Assembly (NCBI GenBank): GCA_045628925.1
Contig: JAZQQF010000039.1
Span: 1 to 8,520, forward strand
DNA: 8,520 nt
Direction of reading: 5' to 3'
DNA from: UBA1774 sp045628925
GTDB lineage: Bacteria > Bacillota > Clostridia > Oscillospirales > Oscillospiraceae
Part shown: one piece after another, positions 5,627 through 8,520 of the stretch
How the letters are laid out: each line of letters opens with the position of its first letter
Position numbering within the stretch: the stretch's first letter is position 1
Made by a program: the position numbers and the translations under genes
The notes under the pieces: model-generated
What the model was told of the DNA's origin: nothing
The model's input: the letters and a program-made list of their open reading frames with translations, nothing else
Databases searched by the model: none

Positions 5627-6619
5627 TTAATGGGTCTTGTAATAATCCTTCACGTGGGCGAAGTAGTAGTCCTTGATGATATCGTTGCGCTTGATGACCT
5701 CCGGATCGTCCCGTTTGCCGCCCACCATGGGCTGATAGGAGAAGCCGCCGCCGGGGGCGAAGGTGGCCACGTATTCCTCCAGCGCCTCGCGGAGCGTGTC
5801 CTCCGGCACGGCGGGGGAGCCGAGGATGCCCTGATTGTCCCAGCAGCCGTTCAGCGCCAGCTTGCCGACATACTTTTCCTTGATGGCCTTCAGATCGTTG
5901 GAGGTCTGGGCGGGGTTCCAGCCGCGGATGCCCAGCTCGATCCAATCGGGAATGAACTGCTCGCAGCGGCCGCAGTCGTGCCGTTCCAGCAGCATCCCGT
6001 TTTCCAGCGCCAGATCGCAGTGCTTCTTGTGCATGGGCTTGAAGAACTCCCGATACATTTCCACGGAGAAGAAGGGCGCACGGTAGGCGCTGTCGTCATC
6101 CATGATGGAGAGGATATCCGGCTTGCACCAGTAGATCTGCTGTTTCAGGATCTCCAGATAGAACTCGGAAACGTATTCCAGCAGGGCCTTCACTTCCTCC
6201 GGCTCCTCATAGAGCGCATAGAGCGCGCCCTCGAAGCCCATGAAGGACACCAGCGTGAGGAAATAGTCGCCGCCGTGGACGGAGAGGGTCTTGTTCTCCC
6301 GGTCCTTGGTCTCCAATTGTTTCTTGTAATAGCTTTCCCAGTCCCGATGGCTCACGTCGGGATTTTTGATGACGTCGCGCCACTTGGTGATGTCCTCCAG
6401 CAGGATCTCACCCGGCTTGGGCAGCGCGCCCCAGTCATTGGCCTCCGAACCCACATAGGTCACGCCGTAGGGGGTCACGATGGGGCCGTTGGGCGCGCTC
6501 ACAGGTGCGATCAGTTCCTCGGCGATGGAATCGCCTGCGGGGATGAAGAACGAGGGCACAAATTCAGGGATCTCGCCCCGGAGCATCATCAGATAGTTCT
6601 CTTTCGGTGTGATAGGCAT
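5627..6619 (-). CDS. uroporphyrinogen decarboxylase (URO-D)/MtaA-like family protein, putative methyltransferase
   Basis: The protein is complete at 330 residues, with AAGGAGG 6 bases before ATG 6619. It matches the URO-D superfamily, which contains true uroporphyrinogen decarboxylase and zinc-dependent methyltransferases (MtaA/MtbA, CmuA type) that move methyl groups between corrinoid proteins and thiols. The zinc-site motif HxC is present as HDCGRC (214-219), followed by GIRGWNPAQTSNDLKAIKEKYV and LNGCWDNQG around Cys259. The C-terminal segment GGGFSYQPMVGG is typical of the gut-anaerobe branch of the family. The third metal ligand, a Cys near the C-terminus in MtaA, is not found there; Cys219 or Cys259 could replace it. 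Haem synthesis is unlikely, since no haem gene is nearby. It is the last gene after the three homocysteine-synthesis genes, with a 39-base gap and no terminator, so a role in methyl transfer linked to homocysteine or methionine is a reasonable guess, not shown. Confidence 0.85.
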   Translation of the reverse strand: MPITPKENYLMMLRGEIPEFVPSFFIPAGDSIAEELIAPVSAPNGPIVTPYGVTYVGSEANDWGALPKPGEILLEDITKWRDVIKNPDVSHRDWESYYKKQLETKDRENKTLSVHGGDYFLTLVSFMGFEGALYALYEEPEEVKALLEYVSEFYLEILKQQIYWCKPDILSIMDDDSAYRAPFFSVEMYREFFKPMHKKHCDLALENGMLLERHDCGRCEQFIPDWIELGIRGWNPAQTSNDLKAIKEKYVGKLALNGCWDNQGILGSPAVPEDTLREALEEYVATFAPGGGFSYQPMVGGKRDDPEVIKRNDIIKDYYFAHVKDYYKTH

Positions 6620-6658
6620 GGCTCTCCTCCTTGTTCCTGTATGTTTATCGGCACAATC

Positions 6659-7402
6659 TCATGCGCCGACAGTTTCCAATCGTACCTGCCCCTTCACGCC
6701 CAGCTTCTCTCCCACGATGACCAGCGCCCCGTCCACGCCCGGAATGGCGCAGATCTCATCCAGCGCGGCGTCCAGCCTGTCCGCATCGGCGGCAAGGTTG
6801 CCGAGACGGGTGGCTGCCGCGTCCGCCAGCGCACAGCTGCGGGCGATGACCAGCGCCGCGTCCGCCCGCCCGAGGGACAGGGAATGCCCCACGGTGCCGG
6901 AGGAGGTGCAGACGCCCAGCCCCTCCGTGGGCTGAACGACCACGGCCAGCAGGCCGGAGAGGGGATTATCCCCCGCGAACACGGCCACGTGCCGCTCCCG
7001 CGGGCCATAGAGAAAGATATCGCCGCCGTTTTCCACGATGATCTCCCGGCTCAGGGGCAGCAGCGCCCGGCCGACGGATTCCGCGATGGCGCCCGCCACC
7101 GCCGCCATGGGGCCGACGGACGCCTGACGCCCGGCCTCCAGCATCCCTTCCACAAGGGCCGTCTCCGTGCCGTGGCTGCGGAGCGGTTCCAGCGAAGTAC
7201 GGAAGCGGGGGCGGGTCTCGATGGCCTCCAGCACCTGCCTGCGGGCTTCCAGCGCCGCCTCCGCCGCTTCCCGGCTCAGGTCGCGCTTTGCGCCGATGTG
7301 CAGGTCGGTTTCATCGATGCTGACGCGGAAATAGGTCAGATCCTTCGCAGCGTGCTTCGTGCGGTAGCTTTCCCGGTCGGCATAAGGGTCGGGAATGCTC
7401 AC
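6659..7402 (-). CDS. UPF0280 family protein (COG2122, ApbE-like fold)
   Basis: I place the start at GTG 7402, which overlaps the upstream TGA (bases GTGA), with GGAG 8 bases before it. This gives 247 residues and begins at the family's usual N-terminus, RESYRTK. An ATG 48 bases further upstream is in frame but would run through the ferredoxin-type gene. Family hallmarks are VGPMAAVAGAIAE (96-108), ENGGDIFLYG (124-133), GVCTSSGTVGHSLSLGRADA (163-182) and LADAAATRLGN (192-202), a set related to the flavin transferase ApbE. Genetic work in sulfate reducers has tied COG2122, together with DUF39 and NIL/ferredoxin proteins, to homocysteine formation; its chemical role is not settled. Here all three are adjacent in that same company, which supports the assignment. 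Overlap with the gene before it suggests translational coupling. Confidence 0.92.
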   Translation of the reverse strand: MSIPDPYADRESYRTKHAAKDLTYFRVSIDETDLHIGAKRDLSREAAEAALEARRQVLEAIETRPRFRTSLEPLRSHGTETALVEGMLEAGRQASVGPMAAVAGAIAESVGRALLPLSREIIVENGGDIFLYGPRERHVAVFAGDNPLSGLLAVVVQPTEGLGVCTSSGTVGHSLSLGRADAALVIARSCALADAAATRLGNLAADADRLDAALDEICAIPGVDGALVIVGEKLGVKGQVRLETVGA

Positions 7403-7815
7403 TCGCTCAGCTCCACCTTCAGCGCGCCGGTGGGGCAGGCCTTCGTGCACATCTCGCAGACGACGCAGTGGGCGTTATTGAAGGATAGCATGGCGGTCTC
7501 GGGGTCGAGCGTCAGCGCACGCTGGACGCAGACCGCCGTGCAGCTGCCGCAGTGGACGCAGACCTGATCGTCCCAGCGGATGACGCGGCTCAGCACCTGC
7601 ACGCTCACGCCCTGCTCGGAAGTGTATTTCAGCGCGTCCTCAATGGCGCTCTGCTCGCCGGTCAGGTCCAGCACCAGACGGCCGCCTTCATCGGGGGTGA
7701 TATCCGCCTGCAGGATGGAGAACACCAGACCGAAGCGGGTGGCAAACAGATGAACGAAAGGCTGCTTCGTATCTTCCGGGCGGAAGCGCAGCCGGATCTT
7801 GACGGATTTTTCCAT
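7399..7815 (-). CDS. NIL domain / 2[4Fe-4S] ferredoxin protein of homocysteine biosynthesis
   Basis: The protein is complete at 138 residues, with AAAGGAG 8 bases before ATG 7815. Residues 1-77 resemble the small NIL ligand-binding domain also found at the C-terminus of methionine ABC-transporter ATPases (VKIRLRF, PFVHLFATRFGLVFSILQADI). Residues 86-128 carry two CxxCxxCxxxC clusters: Cys86, 89, 92, 96 and Cys117, 120, 123, 127, the second followed by Pro. This fits two [4Fe-4S] centres. In methanogens and sulfate reducers the same NIL-ferredoxin arrangement works with DUF39 to form homocysteine from aspartate semialdehyde and sulfide; the ferredoxin presumably supplies electrons. It lies 21 bases after the DUF39 gene and overlaps the next gene by 4 bases, so the three should be co-translated in fixed ratio. 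Confidence 0.93.
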   Translation of the reverse strand: MEKSVKIRLRFRPEDTKQPFVHLFATRFGLVFSILQADITPDEGGRLVLDLTGEQSAIEDALKYTSEQGVSVQVLSRVIRWDDQVCVHCGSCTAVCVQRALTLDPETAMLSFNNAHCVVCEMCTKACPTGALKVELSE

Positions 7816-7836
7816 GATTTCTGCTCCTTTCCCGGA

Positions 7837-8520
7837 TCACACGTCGTCGATGGCGTGAAGGACGTGCTTCGCGGTCTCCAGCTCCAGCTTGGCGGAAGGT
7901 TCCGTCAGCAGGAACTCGCCCACCTGCACCCGGCGTTTCAGCTCACCAGCGATATCCCGGGATTTTTTCAGGCTGGTCATGGGCGCGGTGGGGATCTTCT
8001 TTCCCTGCACCTCTACGAAGCCGCTGCGCAGCTCCGCGTAACTGACCCGCTCCCGCAGGATGGGGCGCGAGCGCACGGGCACGCTGTAATCGCTCACCTC
8101 GGTGAACAGCTCGTCGTTGCCCTTCGCCAGCTGGGCGCACAGATCCTCATCCAGCACCGGGAAGGGGATGCCCACGCCCACGAACATACTCACGCCGTAT
8201 TGATACACTCTGGCAGCGCGGATGTATTCCGTGCTCATTTTCTTCATGTCGCCGATGAGGGCCAGCGTGGCGCCGGAATAGGAGCGCTGCCCGTCCTCAT
8301 ACTCCGTATAGCCGGGGAAGCACTGGGTGCCCTCCCAGACCACGTAGCCCGGCGCGCCGCAGAAGAAAACGCGGGTGCCGATGCCGATGGTGCGCAGCTC
8401 CGGGTCCTTCAGCAGGGGACTCAGTTCGCCCGCCGTGGCATAGGTGGCGTTGGCCATGCGGGGCAGGAGCGTGCCCATATAGGTGTGGATCACCTTGTCG
8501 GAGGTGTTCACGGAGCAGTT
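7837..8520 (-). CDS. homocysteine biosynthesis protein, DUF39/COG1900 (N-terminus outside window)
   Basis: The frame is open to the right edge, so 227 C-terminal residues are visible of a family that usually has about 390. Recognisable stretches include NATYATAGELSPLLKDP, GIGTRVFFCGAPGYVVWEGT, SYSGATLALIGDMKKM, GVGIPFPVLDEDL and the repeated PV.SRP, Y.ELRSG and TAPMTSLKKSR motifs of DUF39. DUF39 proteins are needed to insert reduced sulfur into an aspartate-semialdehyde-derived intermediate to give homocysteine, bypassing acyl-homoserine. A Cys in NCSVNTS sits at the second visible residue and another in FFCGAPG; conserved Cys residues are expected in the family but I cannot map these to known catalytic ones. 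No CBS domains follow, unlike some archaeal versions. It is the first visible gene of the minus-strand operon; the operon promoter lies beyond the window. Confidence 0.92.
   Translation of the reverse strand, partial: NCSVNTSDKVIHTYMGTLLPRMANATYATAGELSPLLKDPELRTIGIGTRVFFCGAPGYVVWEGTQCFPGYTEYEDGQRSYSGATLALIGDMKKMSTEYIRAARVYQYGVSMFVGVGIPFPVLDEDLCAQLAKGNDELFTEVSDYSVPVRSRPILRERVSYAELRSGFVEVQGKKIPTAPMTSLKKSRDIAGELKRRVQVGEFLLTEPSAKLELETAKHVLHAIDDV

Noticed and set aside
5627..6619. Assignment as hemE (true uroporphyrinogen decarboxylase)
   Set aside because: The protein carries the HxC zinc motif of the methyltransferase branch. No haem-synthesis gene is near, and it follows homocysteine-synthesis genes.
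5630..7567. A 645-codon open frame on the plus strand
   Set aside because: It runs antisense through three well-supported minus-strand genes and across their junctions. Its translation shows no family motif.

Overview
The window looks like chromosomal DNA from a GC-rich anaerobic member of the Bacillota (Clostridia-like, plausibly from a gut). The evidence is strong AGGAGG-type ribosome binding sites, sigma-A-like promoters, a full-length RNase Y, Gram-positive-style membrane-anchored and signal-peptide proteins, and a strict-anaerobe set of homocysteine-synthesis genes. No mobile element, CRISPR array or phage gene is visible.

Layout, left to right. (1) 1-786 (+) is the C-terminal part of a membrane-anchored 5'-nucleotidase-type protein, followed by one or two intrinsic terminators. 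(2) 901-2484 (+) has a near-consensus promoter driving a hybrid sensor kinase locus that appears broken in two ways. The secreted solute-binding module is joined directly to a histidine-kinase ATPase domain, with no transmembrane helix and no phospho-acceptor His domain between them. The receiver domain is then separated by a -1 frame change at an A-run. (3) 2512-2693 has a long bidirectional terminator, tRNA-Arg(CCT) on the minus strand with an encoded CCA end, and a promoter for the tRNA. (4) 2697-3737 (-) is a complete XdhC/CoxI-family protein. (5) 3738-3990 is a divergent regulatory region with a recognisable promoter for each side, a 9-bp inverted repeat between them, and a leader hairpin in front of rny. 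(6) 3991-5541 (+) is rny (RNase Y), closed by back-to-back terminators facing each way. (7) 5584-8520 (-) is an operon, read from right to left: homocysteine biosynthesis protein (DUF39/COG1900, N-terminus outside the window), NIL-domain plus two-[4Fe-4S] ferredoxin, UPF0280/COG2122 protein, and a uroporphyrinogen-decarboxylase/MtaA-type methyltransferase.

The most informative part is region 7. The first three genes match the set linked in methanogens and sulfate reducers to homocysteine formation from aspartate semialdehyde and reduced sulfur, without homoserine acylation. The fourth gene lies 39 bases downstream with no terminator between. Its family shares a fold with zinc-dependent thiol methyltransferases, so it is a candidate for a linked methyl-transfer step, possibly homocysteine to methionine. 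That last step is inference. The sensor-kinase locus is the second point of interest: it may be a decaying gene, an assembly error, or (less likely) a frameshifted product.
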